Shown: positions 25,130 through 35,169, numbered from the stretch's first letter. The stretch is DNA of 64,000 nt from VXRD01 sp965242535 (GCA_965242535.1 OZ251458.1:1798001-1862000), one strand, 5' to 3'. Notes: generated by a model not told the origin, from the sequence alone. Made by a program: numbers and translations.

Positions 25130-28100
25130 CGATGTGGAAGGTCGCGGCATGTCCGTCGAGGTCAATCGCATCGCCCGCCACATCGCCTGCGCGATTCAAC
25201 GCGGTGCAGAGCGTCTCGCCCATGATGTAATCCCGGAACTGATCGAACGCACGGGCCAAGGCATCGGTTGTGCGATACGCCACGCGGATGCGATCCGACA
25301 CGTCCAAGCCCTTCTCCCTGCGGAGGTTTTGGATGGCGTGGACGATCTCGCGCGCCTGCCCTTCGCGCACCAAATTTTCATCGCGATTCAAATCCAGTGC
25401 CACCGTGATATCGCCCTCATTCGCCACGGCCATGCCCGGTTTCTCCTCGCGCTGGATGAGGATATCGTCCGCCGTGAGCGCGAGGGGATCCGCGCCTTCC
25501 AATGCCAAGGGGATCGCGTTGCCATCGCGCAAAACCTGGATGTCCTCAAAGCCGAGGGTCGCGATTTTCTGTGCGGCCACTTTCATGTTTTTGCCCAAGC
25601 GCGGTCCCAGTGCCCTGAAATTCGCCTTTGCCGAGAGGGTGACGACCTCCTCTTCGTCGGCGCGAATCTCCACGCGCTTCACGTTCAATTCGTCCGCGAC
25701 GATGTCGCGCAATGCCATGAGGTCTGCGCGCACGTCGTCTCGCAGCGACATGAGAATGGCTTGGCGCAAGGGCTGCCGGGTTTTGGCATGGGCTTGGCTC
25801 CGCAAGTACCTGCCCAAGCCGACTGCGGTGCGCGTGCGCGCCATCTGCCGTTCGAGCGGTTCGTCGAGATCCGATTCGATCACGTCGGGATAATCGCACA
25901 GGTGGACCGAGAGGGGCATTTCGTCCGAGCGCAAATTCCGATAGATGGTCTCGGTGATGAAGGGCGCGAACGGCGCGAGTGCTTTGACCAGCGTCAACAA
26001 CACATGGTAGAGGGTCGCATACGCCGCGCGTTTATCGCCGTCGTGCTCGCTCTTCCAAAACCGCCGCCGGCTGCGCCGGATATACCAGTTGGTCATATCG
26101 TCGATAAAGGTCGCAAATCGCACGGCCGCGGTCTGCAACTGACAGCGGTCCAAGCCGCGGCGAATGTCGCGCACCAGATGGTTTAAGCGCGCGCGAATCC
26201 AGCGGTCGAGCGGGTGATCCGACCGTTCGGGAGCGGGCTTCCAGTTGTCGATCCGCGCGTACGTGACGAGAAAGCTGTACGCGTTCCACAGGGGCAAGAT
26301 CACGCTCCGCATCGTTTTTTGAACGCCCTTTTCCGAAAAGACGAGGTCTTCGCCGCGCACCACGGGGGAAGACAACATGTTGAGGCGCAAAGCGTCCGCG
26401 CCATACGTGTTCATGACTTGCATGGGATCCGCGTAATTTTTCAACCGCTTGGACATTTTTCGCCCGTCTTCGGTCAAGATCATGCCATTGACCACGACAT
26501 TCTTAAACGCGGGACGGTCGAACAGCGCCGCGCCGAGCACGACGAGGGTGTAAAACCAACCGCGCGTTTGGTCCAACCCCTCGGCGATAAAATCCGCCGG
26601 GAAATGCGCGTCCAGCCACGCCGCGTTTTCAAACGGGTAATGGCGTTGGGCATAGGGCATCGCGCCGCTTTCAAACCAGCAGTCGAGCACTTCGGGCACG
26701 CGGGTCAAGGGGCCGGTCGCGCCCTCGATGATCACGGGATCCATAAAGTGTTTGTGGATGTCGTCAAATTTGCCCCCCGTGCGCTCTTCCAATTCGCCGA
26801 TAGAGCCGATGCACAGGGTCTCGCCCGTGTCCTCGTTTCGCCACAGGGGAAGCGGGCATCCCCAATACCGGTTGCGGGAAATCGCCCAATCCCGCGCGCC
26901 TGCCAGCCAGTTGCCAAACCGCCCGTCTTTGATGTGTTCGGGCACCCAGTGGATTTGCGCGTTGGCGCGGAGCATTTTGTCCTTGATCGCGTCGATATCG
27001 ACAAACCAAGTGGAGATGGCCCTGTAGATGAGGGGCGACTCGCACCGCCAGCAGTGGGGGTAGCTGTGGTGATGCGTGGTTTGGTGAACGAGTTTGCCCT
27101 CGGCTTTGAGGCGTCTTATGATGTCCGCGTCGCAATCCTTGACAAAGCGGTTTTCGTAGTCGCCAACTTCGGACGTGAACCGACACTCGGCGTCTATCGG
27201 ACAGACGGACGGAACGCCGTGCGCCCGCCCGGCCTCGGCGTCGTCTTCGCCAAATCCGGGCGCGGTGTGGACGATGCCCGTGCCGTCTTCGGTGGTGACG
27301 TAGTCCGCGGTGATGATGCGAAACGCGCCCTGGTCGCGCAGCATTTCAAAATGGGGAAACAGGGGTTTGTACGGCATGTTGAGCAGCTCCTCGCCCTTGA
27401 CCGTTTTGACGATTTCGGGCCTGCCGTCGGGATAATAGGTGTCCAAGCGCGCTTCGGCGAGGAGATAGGTGACATCTCCATCTTTGACATAGACGTACTC
27501 CACATCCGCGTGCACGGTCAGGGCCAGGTTGGACAGCAGTGTCCACGGCGTCGTCGTCCACGCCAACGCGTATGTCTGCGGTTCGCCCGCGAGTTTGAAC
27601 GCCACGGTGATCGCCGGATCTTGCACCTCCTCGTATCCCAAATTGGCTTCAAAATTGGACAGGGGCGTGGCGTCTTTGGGGCAATAGGGCAAAATTTTGT
27701 GCCCTTCGTAGATCAACCCCTTGTCCCAAAGCCGTTTGAACACCCACCAGATCGATTCCATGTAGTTGCGGTCCATCGTGCGATAGCCGTTTTCAAAATC
27801 GACCCAGCGCCCGATGCGCTTGACGAATTGCCGCCACTCGCCCGTGTATCGCAAGACGATTCCCCGGCACGCCTCGTTGTACGCGGCAACGCCGTAGTCC
27901 TCGATCTCGCGCTTGCTGTTCAAGCCCAATTCCCGGCTGAGTTCGTATTCCACGGGCAAGCCGTGACAGTCCCACCCAAAGGCGCGATCCACGTATTTGC
28001 CGTTCATCGTTTGATAGCGCGGGATCACGTCTTTGATCGTGCCGGCCAGCAAGTGCCCGTAGTGCGGCAGGCCCGTCGCAAATGGCGGCCCGTCGTAAAA

Positions 28101-28226
28101 CACGTATTCCTCGCAACCCCTTCGGATTTCGAGCGATTGTTCAAAGGCGTCAATTTCATCCCAAAAAGCGAGCACCTTCTCTTCTTCTTTTGGGAAACTC
28201 ACCTGCGTAGCCACTTTTTCAAACAT
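25107..28226 (-). CDS. ileS: Isoleucyl-tRNA synthetase
   Basis: 1039 residues from MFEKVATQVSF, chosen for the GGAG site before it; an upstream ATG at 28280 lacks one. Class I motifs are LPHYGHLLAG (HIGH-type) and KMSKRLKN (KMSKS-type). The length is that of the longer IleRS class (E. coli IleRS is 938), with extended C-terminal domains. The enzyme charges tRNA-Ile and edits valine. Upstream lie a short frame with a ribosome site and a terminator hairpin, which may attenuate it. Confidence 0.97.
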   Translation of the reverse strand: MFEKVATQVSFPKEEEKVLAFWDEIDAFEQSLEIRRGCEEYVFYDGPPFATGLPHYGHLLAGTIKDVIPRYQTMNGKYVDRAFGWDCHGLPVEYELSRELGLNSKREIEDYGVAAYNEACRGIVLRYTGEWRQFVKRIGRWVDFENGYRTMDRNYMESIWWVFKRLWDKGLIYEGHKILPYCPKDATPLSNFEANLGYEEVQDPAITVAFKLAGEPQTYALAWTTTPWTLLSNLALTVHADVEYVYVKDGDVTYLLAEARLDTYYPDGRPEIVKTVKGEELLNMPYKPLFPHFEMLRDQGAFRIITADYVTTEDGTGIVHTAPGFGEDDAEAGRAHGVPSVCPIDAECRFTSEVGDYENRFVKDCDADIIRRLKAEGKLVHQTTHHHSYPHCWRCESPLIYRAISTWFVDIDAIKDKMLRANAQIHWVPEHIKDGRFGNWLAGARDWAISRNRYWGCPLPLWRNEDTGETLCIGSIGELEERTGGKFDDIHKHFMDPVIIEGATGPLTRVPEVLDCWFESGAMPYAQRHYPFENAAWLDAHFPADFIAEGLDQTRGWFYTLVVLGAALFDRPAFKNVVVNGMILTEDGRKMSKRLKNYADPMQVMNTYGADALRLNMLSSPVVRGEDLVFSEKGVQKTMRSVILPLWNAYSFLVTYARIDNWKPAPERSDHPLDRWIRARLNHLVRDIRRGLDRCQLQTAAVRFATFIDDMTNWYIRRSRRRFWKSEHDGDKRAAYATLYHVLLTLVKALAPFAPFITETIYRNLRSDEMPLSVHLCDYPDVIESDLDEPLERQMARTRTAVGLGRYLRSQAHAKTRQPLRQAILMSLRDDVRADLMALRDIVADELNVKRVEIRADEEEVVTLSAKANFRALGPRLGKNMKVAAQKIATLGFEDIQVLRDGNAIPLALEGADPLALTADDILIQREEKPGMAVANEGDITVALDLNRDENLVREGQAREIVHAIQNLRREKGLDVSDRIRVAYRTTDALARAFDQFRDYIMGETLCTALNRAGDVAGDAIDLDGHAATFHIEKTRSRS

Positions 28227-28283
28227 GAAAAACTCCAATCGGTTGTGATAAGGGGAGCTCCTAACAACCCTTCGCGCCATCCG

Positions 28284-28310
28284 TCGTAGGGACAGGCCCC
28301 CGTGCCTGGC
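28284..28310. repeat. REP-like hairpin, copy upstream of ileS
   Basis: GTAGGGACAGGCCCCCGTGCC is identical to the other copies of this dispersed palindrome over its first half; the 3' arm has diverged to TGGCC. Confidence 0.75.
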
Positions 28311-28357
28311 CTCGCATCCAGCGGTAGGGATGGCTGATCGCTATTTTCTCTATCGAC

Positions 28358-28389
28358 AAAAAAAACCGCCGCGACAAACGCCGGGCGGT
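28358..28389 (-). terminator. Rho-independent terminator / possible attenuator in the ileS leader
   Basis: On the minus strand ACCGCC...GGCGGT encloses a GC-rich loop and is followed by eight T residues. It lies about 130 bp before the ileS start and just after a 45-codon frame with its own ribosome site. Confidence 0.7.
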
Positions 28390-28412
28390 GTGTCAGACAA
28401 AAAGTACATCGT

Positions 28413-28550
28413 TCAAGACAAACGACCTCCCACGCGCGTTTTCACAGCGGATATACGCATGCTCCCAATAGCACGGCCCGGCGTCAGATAACCTGTCGCC
28501 CGGGCAGGACCCTTTCTCAGCGGTGAAAATGTGTGATGCGTTGCGGTCAT
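28413..28550 (-). other. Possible leader ORF, 45 codons, upstream of ileS
   Basis: The frame starts at an ATG 8 bp after AAGGG and encodes MTATHHTFSPLRKGP... to GGRLS. The DNA is also rich in self-complementary GC segments (CCCGGGCGAC, GCCGGGC), so the signal could be structured RNA and not a peptide. It is placed directly before the terminator hairpin. It has no isoleucine run, so classical attenuation is not supported. Confidence 0.3.
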
Positions 28551-28673
28551 GTTCAATCCCTTTTCGCGTTCGGCGTGGCTAAACATAGCGGTTTTTGGAT
28601 GGCATGTCAAGCATCTGCGTCGGAATCGAGGGATGGGGATGGCCGGGATTAACCCGAACCCGATCAAAACACA

Positions 28674-28704
28674 AGCCCGAGTCCATTGCGAACTCGGGCT
28701 TTTT
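28674..28704. terminator. Terminator hairpin after the LRR gene
   Basis: A 9-bp stem AGCCCGAGT / ACTCGGGCT; the T run is cleaner on the plus strand (TTTTT) than on the minus strand (TGTGTTTT). It lies about 45 bp past the stop of the minus-strand giant gene. Confidence 0.7.
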
Positions 28705-28744
28705 GTGTGGCAAGTGCCGACGCTACATCGGGCATTCCCCGCCT

Positions 28745-31700
28745 TCATCCGCTCCCAGTACCAAAACTGTTGGCGAAGATCAGGAAATCGGAAAATCCAA
28801 TCGCGCCATCGCTGTCGAGATCGTAACGCGCATCGTACCCCGCATCGCCTCGGCGCGTCCCGAACTTGCCGACAAAGGACAAGAAGTCGTCAAAATTCAC
28901 CTGACCATTGCCATCGACGTCGGCGGTCGGGCGATACACTTCAAGGGGGAACGTCAGACTCGCCATATCGCCATCGGCGTCCAGTGCCGAGAAGGTGTAT
29001 TCGGTCGCGGTCAGTGCCTTGCTCGGCGTGCCGGAAATCGTGCGCGTGTCGGCGTCAAACCGCAATCCGTTTGGTAGGAACGGCAACAGGATATAGACCA
29101 GAACCCCATCGCCGCCCGTGGCTTCGGGCAAGGTCAAACTGACGCTGGCACCGATGACGTAGCGTTGCGCGGTCATTGTTGAATCGCCAAAGGACGGTCG
29201 TCTGTCCGATGCGACTGAGAGCGTGAAGGTCAACATCGCTACATCGCCATCTTCATCGGTTGCGGTCAGCGTGTACGTGGTTTCGGTCAGCACCTCGCGC
29301 GGCGTGCCGGACAGCACTCGCGTTGTCGCGTCAAAGGTTAGTTCCGATGGCAGTTCAGGCGTCAGAGTGTAAGTCAATGACCCATCGCCACCGGTTGCCC
29401 GTGGCAAGGTGATGCGGATGGCTGTCCCAATCCGATAGCGTTGTGCGGTCACGGTTGAATCGCCGAAGGACGGCGTCAAATCTGTCGCGACTACCGCGAG
29501 GGTGAAAGTCAGCATCGCTGCATCGCCATCTTCATCGGTTGCGGTCAGCGTGTACGTGGTTTCGGCCATCGCCTCGCGCGGCGTGCCGGACAGCACGCGG
29601 GTTGTCGCATCAAAGGTCAGGTCCGATGGCAGTTCAGGCGTCAGAGTGTAAGTCAATGACCCATCGCCACCGGTTGCTGTGGGAAGCGTCAGCGATGCAA
29701 TGGTCGTGCCTCGTTGATAGCGTTGCGCGGTCACGGTCGAATCGCCGAAAGAGGGTTGTAAATCTACGGAAGGCGGTGGAGATGGCGGAGATGGTGGGGG
29801 CTGAGTCGTAGCAACCGGCGTCCCCGTCACACCCGCCGAGGGCGGGCCATCATCGGCGTTGGTCAGAGTGGCGATAACGCGCACCGTGTATTCCGTACCA
29901 GCGGTCAGACCGGCGATCGTCGAACTCGCCTTGGCCCCGTTGCCGATGACCTGCTGACGCTCGGATGCGTACAACTCATCCCCGGATTTCCACTGCACTT
30001 TGTAACCGGTCGCCCCACTCACCACATCCCAGGACACGGCCAAATATCCCACGCCGGGCGTGACGGTTACCCCCGCCACTTGTCCCGGTTCCGTCACCAC
30101 CGCAACCGGCCCCGTCCCCTGCGCGGGCGTCACGGTGATCGCGCCCGTCGTCAAGTCCCCATTGCCGGAATGACCCGCGGCCTTTACAGTCACGCGCAAG
30201 CTCTGATTCGCGGCAAACCCAATCTCGTCATAAGCGAGCGTCAGTTGGGCGACGGTGGCAGATGTTCTAACGGGTGTGCCACGGATGCTCACTCCCGCAG
30301 GCGCGGTGTGCAATGCGAAGTGGTCGATGGCAAGGGTCTCGTTGTAGGTGGCGCCGGTCAAGGTGATGTTGACTTTTGCCCCGTTGAGATTTTCCCCTGT
30401 CAGCGAGGCCGGAACCGTGGATGAGATCGCCGCGCCCTCTGCCGTTGTCCCTCCCATTGCCGTGGCGGTGAAGGTCGCGGACTTGTCGATGTCCGAGACG
30501 TCGATAGCCGCCACAACCGTATTCGCGCCCGCAACCCCCAGCGTCAAGTCTGTCGAGGCGCGCCCATTGGCATCGGTCGTGGTCGTTGTGGTACTGAGCA
30601 CTCCGCCACCTGCCGCAATCGAAAAAGCGACCGGGACGCCGGCAAAGGCATCATTGTTCTGATCCTGCACCTCAACGATGAGCGGATCGGACAGACGAGA
30701 ACCTGCAGTGCCGGTTTGGTCGTCGCCGGATATCTTTTCCAAGCTGGTCAAGGTGCGGACATCATGGGATAATACGCGAACGCCTCGAGCCCTAAGGGCG
30801 GGGATATGGGTGGTGAGGGAAGGATAGTTCAGGCTGTTGCCATTAAGAAACAACCGGTATAGGTTATTTAAGCCCGAAAGGGCCGAAATATCCGAGATGC
30901 TGTTTTCGATAAGATTCAGACGGCGCAGGTTCGTTAAGCCCGAAAGGGCCGAAATATCCGAGATGTTGTTGTTGCCAAGCCACAGCTCGGACAGGTTCGT
31001 TAAGCCCGAAAGGGCCGAAATATCCGAGATGTTGGTGCCATAAAGATTCAGACTGGACAGGTTCGTTAAGCCCGAAAGGGCCGAAATATCCGAGATGCTG
31101 TTGTAGGCAAGATTCAGCCCGGACAGGTTCGTTAAGCCCGAAAGGACCGAAATATCCGAGATGTTGGTGCCGCCAAGAACCAGCCCGGACAGGTTCGTTA
31201 AGCCCGAAAGGACCGAAATATCCGAGATGTTGTTGCCGTAAAGAGACAGCCTGCTCAGGTTCGTTAAGCCCGAAAGGACCGAAATATCCGAGATGTTGTT
31301 GCGGGTAAGCTCCAGATTGGACAGGTTCGTTAAGCCCGAAAGGACCGAAATATCCGAGATGCTGTTGACGTGAAGACTTAGATCGTCCAGGTTTGTTAAG
31401 CCCGAAAGGACCGAAATATCCGAGATGCTGTTGTAGGCAAGATTCAGATAGGACAGGTTGGTTGCATACTCCAGTCCGACCAATGTCCTGACGTTGCGTC
31501 TCTGCAGCGTAACAGAGGTTAAGGTCGCCATCTCACTTGGGGTAATTATCGCACCGTTTGATTTTTTTAGTGCTTCCTCAATACCAGCACGCAAGTTGGC
31601 GTCGGGGATGTTCACTCCTCGCGTGACGGTCACCGTGTAGGTTTTCGTCGTGGTCCCATCCTCTGCGGTGACCACAATGGCAATGGCATTTTCGCCCACA

Positions 31701-33334
31701 TTGAGGGAAATGGCACGGCTAGCCGTGCCGCTCGATACCGAGGCACCGTTCACTGCGATCGCGGCGCCGTTGTGATTGCTCGTCGGCGTAACGGTCAGAC
31801 TCGTCACGCTGTTCGCCACTGTCGCAGTGTAGGAGAGAGAATCGCGGGCGAAGGCCGGATCCAGCGTCCCAGCCGACAGCGTCAGGCCGCTCAAATCCGC
31901 ATCGCTTGAATTGGTGGGGACATCCGCCCCTCCCGTTGCCGTGGTGGTGAAGGTCGCGGACTTGTCAATGCCCGAGATGTCGATAGCCGCCAAAACCGTA
32001 TTCGCGCCCGCAACCCCCAGCGTCAACGTCGTCGAGGCGCGCCCATTGGCATCGGTCGTGGCCGTTGTGGTACTGAGCACTCCGCCACCTGCCGCAATCG
32101 AAAAAGCGACCGGGACGCCGGCAAAGGCATCATTGTTCTGATCCTGTACCTCAACGATGATCGGATCGGGCAGGCGAGAACCCGCAGTGCCGGTTTGGTC
32201 ATCGCCGGATATCTTTTTTAAACGGGTCAAGGTGCGGGCGTCATAGGATACATCAACGCCTCGAGCCTCAAGGGCGGGGATATGGGTGGTGAGGGAAGGA
32301 TAGCTCAAGCGGTTGCCGTTAAGAATCAACCGGCCTAGGTTAGTTAAGCCCGAAAGTGATGAGATATCCGAGATGTTATTGCTACCAAGATCCAGATGGG
32401 TCAGGCTCGTTAAGCCCGAAAGGGCCGAAATATCCGAGATGTTGTTGCGGAAAATTTGCAGATAGGACAGGTTCGTTAAGCCCGAAAGGGCCGAAATATC
32501 CGAGATGTTGTTGCGGAAAATATTCAGATGGGTCAGGTTCGTTAAGCCCGAAAGGGCCGAAATATCCGAGATGCTGTTGCCGACAAGACTCAGCCCGGAC
32601 AGGTTCGTTAAGCCCGAAAGGGCCGAAATATCCGAGATGTTGGTGTCGTTAAGATCCAGACCGGACAGGTTCGTTAAGCCCGAAAGGGTCGAAATATCGA
32701 GGTTTCTGTTGTAGGAAAGACTCAGTGCGCTCAGGTTCGTTAAGCCCGAAAGGGCCGAAATATCCGAGATGTTGTTGTGGGAAAGACCCAGGCTGATCAG
32801 GTTGGTTGCATACTCCAGCCCGGTCAATGTCTTGATGTTATTCTTCAGATTAAGGGAGGTTAAGGTCGCCATCTCACTTGGGGTAATTATCGCACCGCTT
32901 GATTTTTTCAGTGCTTCCTCAATACCTGCACGCAAGTTGGCGTCGGGGATGTTCACGCCTCGCGCAACGATCACCGTGTAGGTTTTCGTCGTGGTCCCAT
33001 CCTCTGCGGTGACCACAATGGCAATGGCATTTTCGCCCACATTGAGGGAAATGGCACGGCTAGCCTTGCCGCTCGATACCGAGGCACCGTTCACTGTGAT
33101 CGTGGTTCCGTCGTGATTGCTCGTCGGCGTAACGGTCAGACTCGTCACGCTGTTCGCCACTGTCGCAGTGTAGGAGAGAGAATCGCGGGCGAAGGCCGGA
33201 TCCAGCGTCCCAGCCGACAGCGTCAAGCCGCTCAGATCCGCATCGCTTGAAGCGGTATTCTGCGCGGCGGATTCGCCGCAGACAAGGAGCAGGGCGAGGA
33301 TCGTAAGAAGATGAGGAAAAGAGCGATAGGTCAC
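28745..33334 (-). CDS. Secreted LRR / Ig-like / fibronectin multidomain protein with dockerin-like tail
   Basis: 1529 residues. A signal peptide ends near ESAAQ. Then a cadherin-like beta-sandwich (LSGLTLSAGTLDPAF), about eight 22-residue leucine-rich repeats (NLSGLSLVGNSISDISALSG) and a Big-1 Ig-like domain. This whole module occurs a second time with about ten LRRs. Next come a further beta domain, a fibronectin type III domain (LAVSWDVVSGATGYKVQW), three putative-Ig repeats starting PSFGDS, and two EF-hand-like dockerin motifs (DVDGNGQVNFDDFLSF, DLDSDGAIGFSDFLIF). It is probably surface-bound or released and ligand-binding. Variation is confined to the exposed x positions of LxxLxLxxN. Confidence 0.85.
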   Translation of the reverse strand: MTYRSFPHLLTILALLLVCGESAAQNTASSDADLSGLTLSAGTLDPAFARDSLSYTATVANSVTSLTVTPTSNHDGTTITVNGASVSSGKASRAISLNVGENAIAIVVTAEDGTTTKTYTVIVARGVNIPDANLRAGIEEALKKSSGAIITPSEMATLTSLNLKNNIKTLTGLEYATNLISLGLSHNNISDISALSGLTNLSALSLSYNRNLDISTLSGLTNLSGLDLNDTNISDISALSGLTNLSGLSLVGNSISDISALSGLTNLTHLNIFRNNISDISALSGLTNLSYLQIFRNNISDISALSGLTSLTHLDLGSNNISDISSLSGLTNLGRLILNGNRLSYPSLTTHIPALEARGVDVSYDARTLTRLKKISGDDQTGTAGSRLPDPIIVEVQDQNNDAFAGVPVAFSIAAGGGVLSTTTATTDANGRASTTLTLGVAGANTVLAAIDISGIDKSATFTTTATGGADVPTNSSDADLSGLTLSAGTLDPAFARDSLSYTATVANSVTSLTVTPTSNHNGAAIAVNGASVSSGTASRAISLNVGENAIAIVVTAEDGTTTKTYTVTVTRGVNIPDANLRAGIEEALKKSNGAIITPSEMATLTSVTLQRRNVRTLVGLEYATNLSYLNLAYNSISDISVLSGLTNLDDLSLHVNSISDISVLSGLTNLSNLELTRNNISDISVLSGLTNLSRLSLYGNNISDISVLSGLTNLSGLVLGGTNISDISVLSGLTNLSGLNLAYNSISDISALSGLTNLSSLNLYGTNISDISALSGLTNLSELWLGNNNISDISALSGLTNLRRLNLIENSISDISALSGLNNLYRLFLNGNSLNYPSLTTHIPALRARGVRVLSHDVRTLTSLEKISGDDQTGTAGSRLSDPLIVEVQDQNNDAFAGVPVAFSIAAGGGVLSTTTTTTDANGRASTDLTLGVAGANTVVAAIDVSDIDKSATFTATAMGGTTAEGAAISSTVPASLTGENLNGAKVNITLTGATYNETLAIDHFALHTAPAGVSIRGTPVRTSATVAQLTLAYDEIGFAANQSLRVTVKAAGHSGNGDLTTGAITVTPAQGTGPVAVVTEPGQVAGVTVTPGVGYLAVSWDVVSGATGYKVQWKSGDELYASERQQVIGNGAKASSTIAGLTAGTEYTVRVIATLTNADDGPPSAGVTGTPVATTQPPPSPPSPPPSVDLQPSFGDSTVTAQRYQRGTTIASLTLPTATGGDGSLTYTLTPELPSDLTFDATTRVLSGTPREAMAETTYTLTATDEDGDAAMLTFTLAVVATDLTPSFGDSTVTAQRYRIGTAIRITLPRATGGDGSLTYTLTPELPSELTFDATTRVLSGTPREVLTETTYTLTATDEDGDVAMLTFTLSVASDRRPSFGDSTMTAQRYVIGASVSLTLPEATGGDGVLVYILLPFLPNGLRFDADTRTISGTPSKALTATEYTFSALDADGDMASLTFPLEVYRPTADVDGNGQVNFDDFLSFVGKFGTRRGDAGYDARYDLDSDGAIGFSDFLIFANSFGTGSG

Positions 33335-33469
33335 GATGAACTCCTTTTAAGGCAGGTTATACTGCTGATGATACGCCCGTTGGGGAAAACGAAAAATAAA
33401 AAATTAAGCATATCAAGCGGAAATTAGCAGGTAGAAAAAGACAACCGGTTCAATGCAAAGGCATAGGGG

Positions 33470-33864
33470 TCAGCGGGGGCGCAGTGGAGGGCGATAGGTA
33501 TTTTTTTTGGAAATCCTAGGCCGCTCACACGCCTTGCCATCTGCGATGAGGAAGGGGCGGTCGGCTTGACCCGCGCCTGCGGCCATTTCCGCGGGCATGG
33601 TCACCATCACGCCGCCCCAGCGCGTGCGTTCGCTCGGGTTGGCCGGACTCATGTGCCACATTTTCGCGTGCCAGACCACCGCGTCGCCCGCGTGCAGGGG
33701 AACGGGTTCGGCCGCGATCTCGGCGACCCTGTCGCGTGGGATTTCCTCGTGGACGCCATCCGCGTATTTGACGTGTTCGACGATCTCGCCCTCGTGACTG
33801 CCCGGCGCCAGGTGCAAGCATCCATTTTCCAGATCCACATCGTCCAACGCCACCCAGCAACTAC
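33470..33864 (-). pseudogene. C-terminal remnant of a phytanoyl-CoA-dioxygenase-like gene
   Basis: The frame reads SCWVALDDVDLENGCLHLAPGSHEG and later AVVWHAKMWHMSPANPSERTRWGG, which is the second half of a PhyH-family 2OG dioxygenase, with the distal iron histidine (WHMS) and the oxoglutarate arginine (RTRW). The first half, with the HxD motif, is absent: the frame runs straight into the 3' end of sat in another frame. The junction lies at the sat stop (33861-33863), so a deletion or insertion joined the two. No start codon with a ribosome site is seen. Confidence 0.75.
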
Positions 33865-35123
33865 CCTCGCATCGCTTTGCCCAAGATCTCGGATGTGCTC
33901 GGGCGCATGATGCGGGGATCGACTTGCTCGCCCTTGCCGAGGGTCTCGCGCACTTGCGAGCCGGAGATGAAGACCGGCGTTTCATCGGGGTGGTGTTCCA
34001 TCAAATCCACGCGGGCAATGGACTCGTAATAAGCGGCGAATCCCACGTTCACGGGTTGGATTTGCAGGTCGCCGCCGAGGTGATCGAAAATGTCTTGGGC
34101 ATCGAAATCCCCCCAAATCGCGCTGCCGTCATGATAGGGCGCGTCTGCGTGCTTGCGGCCGATGATGATGTCGGTAAATCCAAAATTCTGCCGGTAGATC
34201 GCGTGCATCACGGCTTCTTTGGGGCCGGCGTAAAACATCTTGATGTCCAGGCCGAGCAAGATCACCCGATCCGAGACGACTTCTCCGCGCTCTTGCCACA
34301 GGGCCGCATCGCTGTCGCCCTCGCCCAAGCCCCGCTCTGCGATCAGGGCTTCGTAGGTTTGCATGCGAACATCGGCGGGCACATCGTCCGATTTTGTTTC
34401 GCCCACCAGCGGGTTGAGGCACGCCCCGGCGTTGCAGCCTTGGCGCAACAGGGTTTCCAAACCATAGACCAGCGCGTATTCGTGCGCCCGATGCAGGGCA
34501 TTGCGCGTTTGAAACGCCACGACGCGCTCCCATCCCTTTCGCGCCAACAGGGATCTGACCTCGCGCGGGCCGAGTGCGTATTGTCCAAAATGCGGATTGC
34601 GCGGTTGGGGCAACACTTGAATCTCGCCGCCCAAGAGATGGGTCTTGTCCGCATCGCCGCGCAACACCATATCCGCGCCCGGGTGATCCGTGCGCTCGGT
34701 CGAATAAACGCGCTCGAGGTACGTGGGTTTGTCCCATTCAAAAATATCGCGGATATCCAGCGCGCCCACGATCTCGCCCGCCGCGTTTTCCAGCGCGACG
34801 CGCTGCCCAACCGAGAGGGTTTTGGCGATCTCGGCGCGCACGGGCAATGCGATGGGAATGGTCCACGCATAGCGCGAACCATCGACTTCGATGACCGCTT
34901 CGTCGAGCACCCGGTAATAGGTCTGTGCGTCCATCGGCCCGGTGAGCGGACTCAACCCGCCATCGCCAAAGCGATAGACCGAGGACAAATCGGCATCGCT
35001 GACCAAAACGCGCGACAACTTGCACGCCTCGGTCAAAAAGGGCTTCACATCTGCAACCGTGCGATTGACGAGTGTCGTCAAACCGCCGTGGGGCGCGATG
35101 AGCCCCGTGTGTGTATCGGACAT
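33861..35123 (-). CDS. sat: ATP sulfurylase
   Basis: 420 residues. The nucleotide-binding QTRNALHRAHEY (QxRN) and GRKHAD motifs are intact, as are the N-terminal PUA-like domain and the C-terminal ISGSQVRETL segment. The enzyme makes adenosine 5'-phosphosulfate from ATP and sulfate. No APS reductase or kinase is nearby, so whether it serves assimilation, sulfation or dissimilation cannot be read from the window. The gene is complete even though its 3' end touches a gene remnant. Confidence 0.95.
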   Translation of the reverse strand: MSDTHTGLIAPHGGLTTLVNRTVADVKPFLTEACKLSRVLVSDADLSSVYRFGDGGLSPLTGPMDAQTYYRVLDEAVIEVDGSRYAWTIPIALPVRAEIAKTLSVGQRVALENAAGEIVGALDIRDIFEWDKPTYLERVYSTERTDHPGADMVLRGDADKTHLLGGEIQVLPQPRNPHFGQYALGPREVRSLLARKGWERVVAFQTRNALHRAHEYALVYGLETLLRQGCNAGACLNPLVGETKSDDVPADVRMQTYEALIAERGLGEGDSDAALWQERGEVVSDRVILLGLDIKMFYAGPKEAVMHAIYRQNFGFTDIIIGRKHADAPYHDGSAIWGDFDAQDIFDHLGGDLQIQPVNVGFAAYYESIARVDLMEHHPDETPVFISGSQVRETLGKGEQVDPRIMRPSTSEILGKAMRG

Positions 35124-35169
35124 TCGGATCTATCCCCCGTGTCGTGCTCGATTTTGGGCAATAAAAAAA

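Noticed and set aside
26214..28289. Long plus-strand open frame opposite ileS
   Set aside because: Shadow of the GC-rich ileS codons; no family motif. The same holds for long frames opposite guaA, the DUF3604 gene, nuoH and sat.
28400..28560. T-box riboswitch before ileS
   Set aside because: The conserved TGGNACCGCG core is absent, although a terminator is present.
32356..32714. Cysteine-rich repeated proteins on the plus strand within the LRR gene
   Set aside because: Frames of the 66-bp repeats read on the wrong strand.
28745..33334. Diversity-generating retroelement target in the LRR gene
   Set aside because: Substitutions are not biased to adenine positions and no reverse transcriptase or template repeat is in the window; tandem duplication explains the pattern.
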